A stretch of DNA of 64,000 nt from Corticium candelabrum (Eukaryota; Porifera; Homoscleromorpha; Homosclerophorida; Plakinidae). A program made the translations under genes and the position numbers. This document shows positions 1-10,770 of this stretch, in pieces. The stretch spans positions 3,199,318 to 3,263,317 of the forward strand of contig NC_085085.1 of the NCBI RefSeq assembly GCF_963422355.1. The letters run 5' to 3'. Numbering within the stretch: the first letter of the stretch is position 1; every line of letters begins with the position of its first letter. Below the pieces are notes generated by a model that was not told where the DNA came from, searched no databases, and saw only the letters and a list, made by a program, of their open reading frames with translations.

Positions 1-1180
1 TCTTGTAAGACGCGACAGCTGTCTCTGATCGATCTCTCCGGTACGCAACACGTCTGGTCTTCGTGGACGATTGTCTGTAGAACGCTCGTCAGGCGAGACG
101 CTAATAGTTTCGTTAAGATTTTATAATCGACCGATAGCAGTGATATCGGGCGCCAGTTCTTGAGGTCCCGCCTTTCTCCTTTTTTGTGTAACAGTCTGAT
201 CACGCCTGTCCGCTGACTCGTGCCGAGTCCACCGTTACTTAGAGCCGCATGATACACATCGAGAAGATCTGACTCGAGCAGACTCCAGAAGCGACGTTAG
301 AATTCCAGAGGGATGCCGTCGACGCCAGGAGATTTATTGCTCGCCATTGAAGCCAGCGCCACACGCATCTCTTGCACAGTAATAGGTCTATCTAAGTATG
401 CGCTGTCTTCCTGGGTCAGTCTTCGATTGAGGCTTGCGGTCAGTCGATCGGCTGATTGTTGGCAGATAGAGGAGGCAGAATACAAACGTTCATAAAAGGA
501 AGCCGCTGCTTCCAACATGCCCTCCGTCTCGCTGTAAGTGTTTCCTTCGTGATGCAGCTCTGTCATCGTATTGTTCGTCTGTCGATGCCGTTCTAAACGG
601 GCATAGAAACGTGTCGACTGTTCTCCTCGTTCGGTCCATTGTAGACGAGAGCGCACCCTGGCACCAGCGGCATCCAAGCGGTCCAGAGCTCGCAACTCGT
701 TTTCGGTTCGACGCAGACGATCACGTGTGTCTATATTACAATCCTCTCGTTCGGCCGACAGGCGGTTGTGACACTCGAAGAGTGTAGCTTGGAGATGTCT
801 CCTTCGGCTTTGCCTACTTCTCGCACGTTCTTCACAGTGAGCGCGAGTAAGGTCACGCAAGTAACACTTACCCACCTCCCACCAATCGACGATCGAAGGA
901 AACCGTTCTTTTTCAAATCGCCACTCAGTCCAAAAGCTCTCGACTTTGTCTACAAATTCGCCGTCTGTTAATACGTCTACGTTCATGTGGAAGTAGCCAG
1001 GACCTCGGTTCGTATTGGTTTCCTAAGGTATGGAAGCGCACACCGCTAAGTGGTCCGACCACTGCCATGGGTCCATGCAGACCTCGCTGACGTTGAGACA
1101 ATCGTCGCTGCAAAATATTAAGTCCAAACGACACATCTGTGTAAACCGATCGTTATGTCGTTTCCACGTGAAATCTCTAC
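1..1180 (-). pseudogene. LINE (non-LTR retrotransposon) endonuclease-RT fragment
   Basis: On the minus strand a single reading frame runs from about 1180 to the window start, broken only by a TAG at 1023-1025 and a TAA at 297-299. The first part (1180-1026) is the end of an apurinic-type endonuclease, with RLDLIFCSDDCL followed by SDHLAV. A basic linker follows (RSRLQWTERGEQSTRFYARL), then the start of a reverse transcriptase with NKSPGVDGIPLEF and, after the TAA, NWRPISLLSVDYKILTK. This order is normal for APE-type LINEs, which nick DNA and prime reverse transcription on the nicked end. The 5' half of the endonuclease is missing: at 1181 the sequence switches abruptly to the LTR of the neighbouring gypsy element. 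The catalytic YADD region would lie outside the window. With two stops it is a dead copy, but the frame is otherwise well kept, so it is fairly young. Confidence 0.85.
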
Positions 1181-1403
1181 CCTTCTGTCTGTTGTGCCTA
1201 TGTCCTTCGCACGGACTTTCTCCGACTGATCCTTCTTCTCTACTCTCCTCTTTCTCTCTCCTCTCTTCTTCCCTCTTTCTCTCTTCTCTCCTCTCTTCTC
1301 TCACTCTCGCTCACACTCTCGCTGACCGGCAACTGCAACTCAAATTGACTGTTTCTAAAAATATGTTTAGTTCTTCCCCTGAATCCCTAGTCCTTTCCAA
1401 ACT

Positions 1404-1451
<48 letters not shown>

Positions 1452-1459
1452 ACGTGACA
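1181..1459 (-). repeat. Truncated 3' LTR of the gypsy element
   Basis: About 270 bp here match 6268-6541: a pyrimidine-rich stretch of CTCTCT, the block CTGACCGGCAACTGCAACT, and an (AT)n tract. The plausible outer base is the CA of GACGTGACA at 1459, next to a weak polypurine-like tract on the minus strand. The other end is missing: at 1181 the repeat stops and LINE coding sequence begins, so roughly 190 bp seen in the 5' LTR are lost. Confidence 0.6.
1406..1450. repeat. (AT)n microsatellite inside the LTR
   Basis: Uninterrupted AT dinucleotides. The paralogous LTR has the same tract at 6496-6541, so the tract is part of the element and not a later gain. Confidence 0.95.
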
Positions 1460-1540
1460 TATCTACCCATTTGAAGAAAAAAAATCCTCAGTAGTTTCTT
1501 GCAACTCAAACACGTCTCAGTCGGTCGCCGTTAGCACGCT

Positions 1541-2060
1541 CTACTGAGGAAGTCGGCCCCGACATTCTCCGAGCTTTTGATGGCCTGCACCATGCAGCGG
1601 TAACTTTGTAGATACATGATCTATCTCATAATTCTGTTGTTCTTGAATTTTGCTTTTTGCAAGTATGCCAGCGGTTGGTGGTCCGTCTGGAGAGTAAATT
1701 GTATTCCGTAAATAGATCTTATGAACTTTATGATTCCCCAAACAACCGCTAAACAATCTTTCTGGATGGTAGAGAATATTTTCTCTCGGTCTCTGAGTTT
1801 CTTACTTGCTTAGGCTACAGGGAATGGTCTTTCTCCGTATTCCTGCATCAACATCGCTCCTACTCTTACATCTGACGCGTCCACTCAAAGGAAGAAACGC
1901 CTATCATGTTTGGGCAACTTGAGTATGGTTCGAGCGGATAGTGTCGTCTTCAACGCCGAATGCGCCCTCTCCTGCGCTTCTTTCCATTCCAGTTTGTTTG
2001 GGAGTCCTTTCTTTGTAAAGTCGGTCAGAGAATCTGCTATGGCCGCGTTGTTGGGTAGAT
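1541..2060 (-). pseudogene. Gypsy RNase H domain
   Basis: The minus-strand translation shows the RNase H start (VDASDVRVGAMLMQ, with the first catalytic Asp) near 1890, and its end near 1545, where the DHQPL-like and GADFLSR-like motifs that close Ty3/gypsy pol are seen across two frames. RNase H degrades the RNA template during reverse transcription. The region is frameshifted, and the last motif lies only about 80 bp before the 3' LTR. RNase H is therefore the last pol domain here, which supports the unusual gene order. Confidence 0.75.
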
Positions 2061-2084
2061 ATTCTCTATAAAATCCAGTTAGTT

Positions 2085-2790
2085 CTAGAAATGCGCGCAG
2101 TTCTTTCTTTGTGCCGGTCTCTTGGCCTTCCTAATTTTCAGGACGTTTTCTTCGCTCGGGTGAATGAGGCCGTGCCCGATCTTGTGGCCAATAAATGACA
2201 GTGTGCGCAATTCAACGACACATTTAGAAGGTTTAATTGTCAGGCGGGCTTGTGTAATCCTCTTCATACTCCCCTAACAGCGGCAACGTGTTTTCTCAAC
2301 GTAGGTGTGTGAATGATGACGTTGTCCATGTAGTGGTTTGCATACTCCAGTCCCTCCAGTAACTTTCTCAATCCTCTCACTAAAGTAGCTGCAAAGTTGA
2401 CTAATCCAAATAGCATTATGAGGAACTCATAGATGCAATTATGTACCACAAATGCAGTTTTGTGTACATCTTCCGTCTCCACGGGGAACTGCCAATAGCC
2501 TTTGGACAAGTCCATCTTCGTAAAGTATCGGTCTCGGGCAAGGTCTTGAACTACGTCCACCACAGGTGTATTGGATCCGCATCGCATATGGTCAAACGAC
2601 TAATGTTTTTATAATCCACGCAAAGCCTGTTTGTTTCGTCAGGTTTTCGAACTATAGCTGCTGGAGATGCGTATGGCGATTCCGATGCTCGAATGATATT
2701 CATTTTCAGCATGTCTCTGATTCTAGTTCAGACTTCATATGAAATGGTATCGCGTATGGTCTAGACTTCACTGGATGATCAAACGTTAGC
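2085..2790 (-). pseudogene. Gypsy reverse transcriptase domain
   Basis: The reading starts with SPYASPAAIVRKPDETNRL near 2690-2640. It continues through DLSKGYWQFPVETEDVHKTA and FGLVN to the catalytic box, which reads YMDN instead of the usual YVDD, and then to LTIKPSKCVVE. The second and third Asp of the active box are not both kept, so the enzyme could not work. Frames change at about 2264 and 2590. The block sits downstream of integrase on the coding strand. Confidence 0.88.
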
Positions 2791-3079
2791 TGACTCTGAT
2801 GCATGGCCAAGTTGGTGGAGCCAGGAAGATCGGTTAAAACGTTTCAAAACTCTCCAATCACCTCTTGAGCTTCTCTTCTTTCTCCGTAAGTCCACTCTTC
2901 ACTTATCTTTAAGTCGCCCTCGGTCTCTTTGGGTTGACAGGTTCCTAGTTCGAGAAAGCTATTTCCATTTACTGTGTCGTCTTAATCCCATTCATCTGCT
3001 TCCAATATCGCTACAGTTGCTACCTGTAAAAGCAACCCTCCCGTAGCTCTTTCGCAGAGTTTGCCGTCGGTGTCATTCC

Positions 3080-4166
3080 TTGAGTGGTACCTTTTCAGTA
3101 AATTGGCGTTGTAAACCTTTTCATTTCTCCGTACTTCGACTTCATAGTCATTGATTGCGATAATCTTGGTTACTCGGAATGGTTCCCTCTAAATGCATTA
3201 ACAGCTTGTTATTGTCTGTTGGTAATAGCGCTAGCACGCTACAGCAAACCGTCTCTCCTTTGATCTTCTGTCGAAGTATCGTTTGTAGCGTCCGTGGAAC
3301 CTTTCTAGTTTCTCACGTGCCACTTTCATAATCTCCTCCAATCTCTCTCTAAGTTCGAGCACATATTGGTAGCTAGTTGTTGCTTCTGTCTCGCCCTCTT
3401 CCCCTGTCCATATCAATCTTAGAATCCTTATCGGTTCTCTCACGGTCCTCCCGTAAAGTAGTTCGAAGGGAGAGAATCCCGTAGACTGTTTCGGAACTTC
3501 ACGGTAAGCGAACAAGAGGGCATTGATATAGCGGTCACACTGACGTGGCTTCTCGCTACATAGCCTCTTTAGCATAGCTTTCAACATGGCATTGCATCGT
3601 TCTACTAACTCGTCACACATAGGGTGATAAGAGCTAGTAGTTAGATGTCGGACGCTGAGTAGACGTGATACTTCTTTCATACACTCTGAAGTGAACTGAA
3701 GTCCCATATCAGTGAATATCCCCTCTGAAACTCCTACGCGGCTATACATATTTACGAGGGTCTCCGACACATCATCTGCGGTAACTTTCTTTAGCGCGAC
3801 GGCTTCGGGGGACCCCGTAGCGTAGTCAACCAATGTCAGGATGTATCGGCATCCGCTGTCACTAGGAGGATAAATGGGTCCAACCAAGTCAACGGCTACT
3901 CTCTTGAACGGAGTCTCTATCGCATGCATTCTTTGAAGAGATACCCGGGGTACTGTGTCTATAGGTACGGTCTTTTGCAATACATCGAATAACCTGCAAA
4001 ACCTGGTCACATCGTTTTGGATCTCAGGCCACCAAAAGTCGTTGAGGATTCTGTCTCTCGTCTTTCGTATACCGAGGTGTGTACTTATCAACGACTCGTG
4101 TGTGACCTCCATAATGTGCTTGCGGAGTGTCTTCAGAACGATCATTTGACGTATCTGCTCTCTCAT
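3080..4166 (-). pseudogene. Gypsy integrase domain
   Basis: A long open stretch (3231-4166, about 311 codons) carries an HHCC-type zinc-binding start (THLGIRKTRDRILNDFWWPE and the following Cys), then the catalytic core: VAVDLVGPI (first Asp), FTDMGLQFTSE (second Asp) and SYHPMCDELVERCN (Glu). In the second motif the usual SDRG/TDRG reads TDMG. The C-terminal part continues out of frame to about 3080 with VYNANLLKRYH, the usual end of this type of integrase. Integrase inserts the cDNA into the host genome. This is the best-preserved part of the element, and it lies upstream of RT in the transcript. Confidence 0.9.
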
Positions 4167-4378
4167 ATTTACTTTGGGGTGCTTATAAAGTCGAAACCAC
4201 AGGCCATGTTTGAGTTCAAACGTCTGTTCTTGCTATTTTTTCTCTGTGTTCTGGTTTCGTCCCGGTACCTGTGCAGCAATGTATCTTCCGATCGTAAACT
4301 CGACAGTTGTGCTCTGTCAATATTCATCCATTTTCTCCGAATGCTAGTCAAAAACGGATTGCTTCGGTCGGTCCTTTT

Positions 4379-4663
4379 CTAAGCCTCCCTGGTTAACGCA
4401 CCATTCTTCCACTGATTCACTCTCGAATCGTTAGAATCTTTGGCTTCGGGGACGTTCCCTATAATGAGATCATAAATTGTGTCGCGCGGGCACAGAGCTT
4501 CCACGTTTCCTGTGAGGTATGGAGTGTCGACTTTTATCTTCGCTAATGGAACTTCTCTGACCGTACAGTCTGCTAACTTGATCAATCCAAACATCCCCGT
4601 GTATTGATCTGGTTTGACCAGCTCTTGCTTCACCAATATGCCACTGCATCCCGTGTCTCTCAA
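4379..4663 (-). pseudogene. Gypsy aspartic protease
   Basis: The ORF has the active-site motif DTGCSG at its start and the second conserved strand YDLIIGN near the end, about 80 residues apart, as in retropepsins. In a live element this enzyme cuts the gag-pol polyprotein. It lies between the gag zinc knuckles (4985-5075) and integrase (4166). The DTGCSG form and the TPYLTG block are typical of a subset of animal Ty3/gypsy elements. Confidence 0.8.
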
Positions 4664-4984
4664 CGTTTGTACGACTCTGTTATGTACTTTCCTTCTCTCA
4701 CTGTTATCTCTCTATCCATTGCAAATGCTCGGTTGCTGTAGGCGCTCTCTATATACGACATGTACGGTACCTCGGTGCCGTCAGCGAGGACTAGAAATCT
4801 GTTTTTGGCACGCACTGGCATCTCCAATAGACATCCGCTTGTTTCAATGCCAGCGTCACTCGATAAACGACTGTTGAGTTTCTGTTCTCCGATTCACGTC
4901 CATTTTTATGATCTTTTGTCGTCCCAGCTCGATAAGGAGCCTTCTGGTTGCGTTCCTACCTCGAAGTACCGATGAGGTTCCAAC

Positions 4985-6060
4985 AGTCTTTGGCTTCGTG
5001 TCCAAGTTTCTAACATTTGAAGCACCGGCTCTTCCTTCGAAGTCGACAGTCTTCTGCTCTGTGGCCAGGCTTGTCACAAATATATTGTTCCTTCTCGTAA
5101 CGTTCTCTCTACACTTGAAGCCGTACCGGTACCATCACTAATCGTAGTCGGTTGACTGGTCGGAGCGTTCGACACCGTGCAAACCTTCCGTTGGTGCGCC
5201 GTCATGTAGCAATCAGCTGCGTTCGCGAGGTCTTCTAGGCTTGATATCTCCCTCTCCTTTAGATGTACCGCTAGATCCTTCGGGCACACTTCCAAAACTG
5301 TTCTCTTATAACATGTTTGTGACCTCCTCGGCTGACTTGTGATCGAACTTCGAAAACATCATCCATTTCTTTAGGTAGTTCTTCAGGCGGTGAATAAATT
5401 GATCGGGCTTCTCTGCTGGCTCTGGTCTGCTCTTCCTAAACTTAAGCCGGTATCCGTCTTCCGTCAGGTCGTATCTCTTCAAGAGGGCCTCCTTTAATTG
5501 CCTGTAATCAACGGCTGCCTCTTCCGATAATCGGGAATATACATCTAGGACCTTTCCAGACAACAAGGCACTGAAAGCGCCAGCCCATCGTTTGTCCTCC
5601 AATCTATTCGCTCTAGCAAATCTCTTGAATCTCAGTAGACAACTATCTAGTTCGACCTTACCATCTTGAAAGGGTGCGATCTTGGGTAGTTTCGCTGCAC
5701 TAGTATGGTCTACTCTGACGGGCGTGTCTTTAATTCTCGCCGCCTCTAGTTTTAACCTTTTTATCTCTTAGGTATGTTGTCGTTCTCTCTTCGCTTCTTC
5801 GGTCTTTTCTTTTCTGGCCCTCTCCTCTTCTTCGGCCTTTTCTCTTCTGGCCCTTGTTGCGGCTTCTTGTTCTTCTCTCTTTAATTCTCGTTCCTTTTGT
5901 CTCTCTTCTCTCTCAGTCGCCTGTTAATTCGTCACGAATTGATGCAAGTCCGCTCCAGTCAACCCCATCTTCTCCCCAATCGCGACTAGTCGCTCCATAA
6001 CAAATTTATCTACGCTTTCACCTCTCGACTGTGTTGCGTCTTCTGTAATCCCGAATCGCT
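4985..6060 (-). pseudogene. Gypsy gag: coiled coil, gag core, zinc knuckles
   Basis: Read on the minus strand, gag starts near 6060 with a highly charged Glu/Arg/Lys-rich stretch (5960-5760) that looks like a coiled coil. It continues into the gag core at 5602-5306 (WAGAFSALLSGKVLDVYSRL, then LLKRYDLTEDGYRLKFR) and ends with two CCHC knuckles near 5075-4985 (CDKPGHRAEDC, then a CX2CX4HX4C unit containing a stop codon). Gag forms the particle and the knuckles bind RNA. Stops and frameshifts break it into at least four pieces. Confidence 0.82.
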
Positions 6061-6082
6061 ACTTTCCCGCCTGAGCCCCCAC
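6061..6082 (-). other. Putative primer binding site
   Basis: On the minus strand, directly after the 5' LTR end (ACA at 6085-6083), the sequence begins GTGGGGGCTCAGGCGGG. A TGG start next to an LTR end is what a tRNA-complementary primer site looks like. I cannot say which tRNA. Confidence 0.5.
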
Positions 6083-6492
6083 TGTTGCGCGGGAGAATAC
6101 AAGAGCCTTCGGCGTGCACGGAAGACGACGTAGTTTGACTCGCGGTAAATGAGTAAATTATTATTACGGACTATACATGAATACATTCATGCACATACGC
6201 GAGCAAGCTCTTCAACACCACGTAGATAACAGTTAATAATTATAACGGTGAGCACCAATTCTCTCTGTCCCTTCTGTCTGTTGTGCTTATGTCCTTCGCA
6301 CGGTCTTTCTCCACCTGATCCTTCCTCTCTCCTCTCCTCTTTCTCTCTCCTCTCTCCTCCCCTCTTTCTCTCTTCTCTCCTCTCCTCTCTAACTCTCGCT
6401 CACACTCTCGCTGACCGGCAACTGCAACTCCAATTGACTGCTTCTTAAAATATCTTTAGCTCCTTCCCCGAATCCCTAGTCCCTCCCAAACT

Positions 6493-6545
<53 letters not shown>
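6083..6545 (-). repeat. 5' LTR of the gypsy element
   Basis: On the plus strand it begins TGTTGCGCGGGAG at 6083. It includes the CT-rich block at 6300-6400 and the (AT)n tract at 6496-6541, which match the 3' LTR. After the AT tract the match to 1451-1459 is lost, so the outer few bases of this LTR seem to have been replaced. Confidence 0.65.
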
Positions 6546-7059
6546 ATATAGAACTCAGAAAACAGACTGTCAGTTGCTCTTCTTCTAGCTTTGTCTTTCA
6601 TTGTTCGTTCACTCTTGTATTTTTTACTGAAATAGTCGCGTAACAATTAATGGTCGCGTAGTCATGTAATAATGGTTGCGTAGCAATAATTTGTGTCAAA
6701 ATAAGCGCGGAAACTCAAAAAGACTCTTCCCTTTCTCTAGCTTAATATAATTTTCCTTTAAATTCCGTTTGTTACGCATCAGTCTTCTTCGCTCTTTAGT
6801 CGCGTACGGAAGCGAAATCTGGAGTCTTTTCACTTTTCTCGCCGAGAAATTGTAATTGTGTCGAGCCCTCGAAAGGGGATCCTTCATTCAACTTTTAGTG
6901 CATGTGTTACGTAGTCAAAATTGCATTCATCCAACTCTTTGGTTTTGCCGTAAATCCATATGACAAGTGCTGACACGCGTTTACACATAAATATATAAAT
7001 ATGTAAATATAATATATCTCGACCTCAATTGACATAACAAGAGAAACGCTCGCTTCACT
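6546..7059. other. No recognisable feature
   Basis: AT-rich sequence between the gypsy element and the first repeated 5' flank. Its only open stretch is a short Lys/Arg-rich one on the minus strand at 6696-6887, which I do not recognise. Confidence 0.5.
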
Positions 7060-7560
7060 CGCCAATTATATAGACCTTCTCTCCGGGCGTGACACTATAT
7101 TGACGTCATTGCTTTTCAAGACCAATTAAAGTCTTGCTTGAGCGACAATTCTCAGAGCTTTACTGGCGCGTTTACCAATGCGTTGAATCAGGTGTGGCCC
7201 CATTGGGACTCGGCTTTTTGTGTGTTTTGAGAGTTTTGTAGTAATATATGAACAAATGTTTTTTGATCTCTGTTGTGATGACTCTGTTGCGTCAGTTTGA
7301 GTGATGAGAGAACTCTGGGACTGGAAAAACGTAAACTGCGCAAACAAAACTAGCTTTGTACCAGTACATAAATACGCAGTAGGATACGTGCGTTCTGTGT
7401 GGTGCGTATAGATTGGATGGCGTGGTTCTTACTTCCTGAATAATTCCTAGAAAGTGCATATTTCCAAGTCGTTTAGGGAATATAACTGACGCGAAGAAGA
7501 AGTCTGTACACTTATTCAATGCATCCCATAGTAGCGGACTAGTCTCTTTAATTAATTAAA
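7060..7560 (+). repeat. Repeated 5' flank of the NHLRC2-like unit (copy A)
   Basis: This 450-bp block matches 55160-55620 closely and 36560-36950 and 57120-57500 more loosely. Shared landmarks are CTCTCCGGGCGTG, a palindromic TGACGTCA (7101-7108), AATCAGGTG and GATGACTCTGTTGCGTCA. No coding sequence is seen in it. It could hold a promoter or be intron sequence of the parental gene. Confidence 0.8.
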
Positions 7561-8727
7561 CGTTTGAAAGGAAAATGTGTCGCTTTCAGTGTAGCCAAAC
7601 GCGGTTAGCAAACGCAAAGGCATTAAATGTGCACCCAAACTTTCCTCTTGGAAGCGATTGACTTCAATAGTGTGATGTATACTCTAGACTGTCTGCATCT
7701 ATGCACTACAACTATAGAGTGCCACGTGCACGTCCGCACAAAAGTTTATATAATAGCTATTACAGACACTAGACCATGCATTAGATATGCTCATGTCCTC
7801 TCGCGAGCAACTGCATGCAAGTCATATCGCGATCCTTTCGCAGTCCTATCCCGGTGAAACGACGACTCACTGCAAAAGTCGCCATTGCTCATGCACGTGC
7901 ACGGTACTTTAAAAATTCGTCTTAAATTGATTGTTGTGTAAACTAACGACAATTCTAGCTATGTGCTCGGTTTAAAGTCCATGCATACGAGAAGTACGGT
8001 TCATGACTTTCAGTGGCGGATCCAGGATTTGAAAGGGGCTCTCGATCAAGCAGGGCACTATCTTCCTACAAACTGGCAACTTTAATTAATTAATAAGTTA
8101 ATTAAATTAATGTAATTGTTTAGAACCGCAATATCGGGTTTCGTACGTAACGTTGGACGTGTTGATAGTTCAGACATATTCTAGCGTTAGCCGTACGTGT
8201 GAAAAATACAAGTTGTGTTCTAAGAAACATTGAGTGAAACTGGAACGGCAGTTATCACACCATTTCCCCACAGACTATAGATGTCAGAGTAGACGCGCAA
8301 GAGTGGTGAACAGTTCTACGTCGGTTTCAATTCGCGCAAACCTGCAAATGAGTTCAGTAGAAAGAAACGTTGCTGGAGAGTGTAGGTTCAGCGGACCAGT
8401 CCCATGTAGGCCATTCCTACGCTCATTATTTACCAGCAATTTGTCCATCAACGGCTTCACTGGATTTCGTGTTCACGCGCTCTCCGCGGAGGGCTACCTC
8501 TCTGCTTCACGTATCAGCTCAATTACATTAACGAGCTCTTTAGAAAATCGAATTAGCTTTATGCAAGCTATGAAACCGGATCGGGGGTCCCACGTCACTA
8601 TGACGTTCTCGAAAGCGACCAGGCTCTTCTCACGCTGGAGCAATTCCGGTAAAAGCTCCTCCTCCTCGTGTGATTCACGTGCGGTTAGCTTAGCGACTGC
8701 GCGGAAGAGCCTGGCTTGCGAGGCTAA
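7561..8727. other. Mixed spacer before copy A
   Basis: Positions 7925-8010 match 56110-56210 from the 5' flank of copy D. At 8011 the match ends and a CAGTGGCGGATCCAGG sequence begins, which resembles the end of some hAT-type elements; no partner end was found. From 8230 to 8727 a 160-codon open stretch on the plus strand precedes the NHLRC2-like homology, and an 82-codon one lies on the minus strand (8494-8742). I recognise neither, and copies C and D have a different, coding sequence at this point. Confidence 0.45.
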
Positions 8728-8884
8728 TGACAACATGCTCACGTTTGTCGGAGCAGTTCTGAAGTGCTATGAATGTGAACGGTTACTCGATGAGTCAGCT
8801 GGTGCTATGTCACTAGCTAAAGATGAAAGTCTAGCATCACTATTAAAATTTCCAGGAAAAGTGTGTCTAGACGAGGTTAGTGAT

Positions 8885-8997
8885 TATTGTGTATTAACAG
8901 AACTACCGTACACGTGTCTAGCTCTAACCAATGTAAACCCTGTATATCAAGTTCCCGGTATCCTATCTAACATCGTTCATGTAACACCAACACAACA
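8885..8997 (-). repeat. 3' LTR of the short-LTR gypsy element
   Basis: 113 bp. The block CCGTATATCAAGT.TCCCGTATCC and the end CACCAACACAACA recur at 11985-12048. It is bounded by target duplication AGTGAT on one side and the polypurine tract on the other. The first bases read TATTGTG, one change from the expected TGTTGTG. Confidence 0.75.
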
Positions 8998-9249
8998 TTT
9001 TCTCCCCTCCTCAGGTTGAGTATGATTTAACACAGTCCTCTAACCAATGCGGCTGAGACCTGACTCTCTGAGACTTCCTAACACCACGGGTAGCCCAAAT
9101 TGTACCATTTTCTTCTTGGCGTCGTTGTCTGACGTCCTCCTGATCAGTAGTCTCTCTCCTTCGAAAATTGCCTCCAAAAATTGCCATTCTCGTAACCCAT
9201 CCCCATGCCCTTTGTCACCCCTCTTTGCTGTGCTTTGACAAGTCGGTTT

Positions 9250-10770
9250 GCATGCCACTTTTTGCCATCGCTCAGCAAGAAGGTATCAGAACCTATTTTT
9301 CTCAGCACCTGAAGTGGCATTGACAATACACCCCTCAATTTGTGTCCCTGGGATGGTCGCTTAATCCGAACCCAGGTACCAGACTGAAACTAAGAGAGTA
9401 CAGCTCTATGCCTATGATCCTCATACTGCTTTGTTTGCTGCTGACGCTGCTCCACCTTCGTGCCATTTCTTCTCTCCTTTTTTTGTCTGCTGGTCGACTC
9501 TGCTCTTGAGTCCTCTTTCCAGTATGGCAGTACAGTCACCCTACCCCTATAACGATATCTTCGTTTCACGCTAACATACCGTTATAAGGGTAATATTGTT
9601 ATAAAGGTAATGCAATCTGAACCACTGTCTGTGCACAAGTTCTTACTTTAAACTATACTTAGTGACATTTAAATGTTCCAACTGTTTAGCCTAATTAATT
9701 ACAGTACACTAGTCATCGATCCACTGGTCCAAGGTCGCTTGTTGATGATGAACAGAAGTAACCATTCTGTCTAATGAAGACTTGATTCCATCAGCTGCCT
9801 GCAGAAGTTCCTTGTTCTTTAGTATAGTTAAGTTCTGTGATAGGAAAGTGGAAATGGCTTGAATATGGCAACGGGCATCTCAAACAGTGATTACAGGAGG
9901 GTCTATGTGTCTTCTGGGTCTTCCGCATCCCCCGCAGCAGCACTTGATTCCATGTGTTGTTGCAATGCACATGCGCAGCTCGCATTTTTTAAGTGCCTTG
10001 CAGTACTGTGCGCACTTTTAGCACATTAATATCAATGAATATCATTATACAACTACTACAGACGCGTTTCGTTTCAGCGGCAGAAATCGGAATAGGGGTA
10101 ATATCGTTCTAGAAATATCGTTATAGAGGTAAAGTTTTGTATTGTACGGTATCGGGAAATTTTGGTTTCAGCAGCTTCTATCGTAATAAAGGTAATATCG
10201 CTATAGAGGTTATCGTTATAGGGGTAGGGCGACTGTAGTAGCTGCGACAGCGGTTGTCGTAACTTATGTCCCACAATTAGCTCTGCTGGAGATTTTCCTG
10301 TGACTGAGTGAGCTGTTGTTCTGTAAATAGTATGCACTCCAGTGCGTCGACCATAGATTTCCCACCTGCTAGTTGTGCCTTTAAGCATTGTCTAGTCACC
10401 TGGTTAACCCTCTCCACACCTGAATTACCCTGTGGATAATACAGGGGGTGGTAATGTGCCAAACGCTGTGACACTTCAGCCATTGCCCAAACTCATGAGA
10501 TCTAAATTGGGGTCCATATCTGTGGTGATGGACACCGGCAAACCTCATCTGACAAATAGATCCTCTAGGTACGAAATCACATCCAGTGCCCGTACCTGCG
10601 CGTTTGACCTCTTTGCCGGAAATGGAAACGTTCCACCATGGCATTGACACGATCGCTATATCGCGAGGTTCGAACTCCTGAGTCAACAGCGTACGTAGTT
10701 TCTCATATAGGAGGCCACCGGTCTGACCGTGCCCAGAATTCTCAGGCCTTTGAGACCAAGGCAATGCATA
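9250..10770 (-). pseudogene. Gypsy integrase core and C-terminus, interrupted by a MITE
   Basis: Read on the minus strand in several frames: YGPQFRSHEFGQWLKC (second catalytic block, with the Asp not kept), then HYHPLYYPQGNSGVERVNQV (Glu motif), then YRTTAHSVTGKSPAELIVGH. The reading is cut after LRQPLSQLL by the MITE at 10235-9533. It resumes and ends with VLRKIGSDTFLLSDG and KKWHANRLVKA (9340-9250), the usual integrase C-terminal module of gypsy elements. Frameshifts near 10400 and 10480 and loss of the DNGPQF Asp show it is dead. Confidence 0.8.
9533..10235. mobile_element. Pogo/Tigger-type MITE, 703 bp
   Basis: Both ends start CAGTC.CCCTACCCC (one mismatch, inverted), giving terminal inverted repeats of about 25 bp. 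The flanks are TA at 9531-9532 and 10236-10237. CAGT ends with a TA duplication are the signature of pogo/Tigger elements in the Tc1/mariner superfamily. Inside are several GTTATA.GGGTAAT-type subterminal copies and no convincing transposase. It is inserted in gypsy integrase coding sequence, so it is younger than that element. Confidence 0.88.

Larger units (their letters stand above)
1181..6545 (-). mobile_element. Ty3/gypsy element with IN before RT (Gmr1-like order)
   Basis: This is a degenerate LTR retrotransposon read on the minus strand from about 6545 down to 1181. The domains in transcription order are gag with zinc knuckles, aspartic protease, integrase, reverse transcriptase, RNase H. 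Normal Ty3/gypsy elements carry integrase last; integrase before RT is the order of Ty1/copia and of the Gmr1-like group of Ty3/gypsy elements. The RT (KTAFVVHNCIYEF, FGLVN) and the protease (DTGCSG) are of Ty3/gypsy style, so the order is not due to a copia element. An imperfect direct repeat at 1181-1450 and 6268-6541 is part of the LTRs. Many stops and frameshifts make it inactive. Confidence 0.85.

Noticed and set aside
8011..8060. hAT element starting CAGTGGCGGATCCAGG
   Set aside because: Only one end is seen and no 8-bp duplication or partner end was found, so I note it but do not annotate an element.
8494..8742. Minus-strand ORF with ARESHEEEELLPELLQRE as a gag or host exon
   Set aside because: Composition looks coding, but no family could be named and no continuation was found; left as unassigned.
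8234..9019. A 261-residue plus-strand ORF as one gene
   Set aside because: It is a chimera: unknown sequence to 8727, NHLRC2-like exon 1 to 8884, then LTR sequence. No homologue would have this layout.
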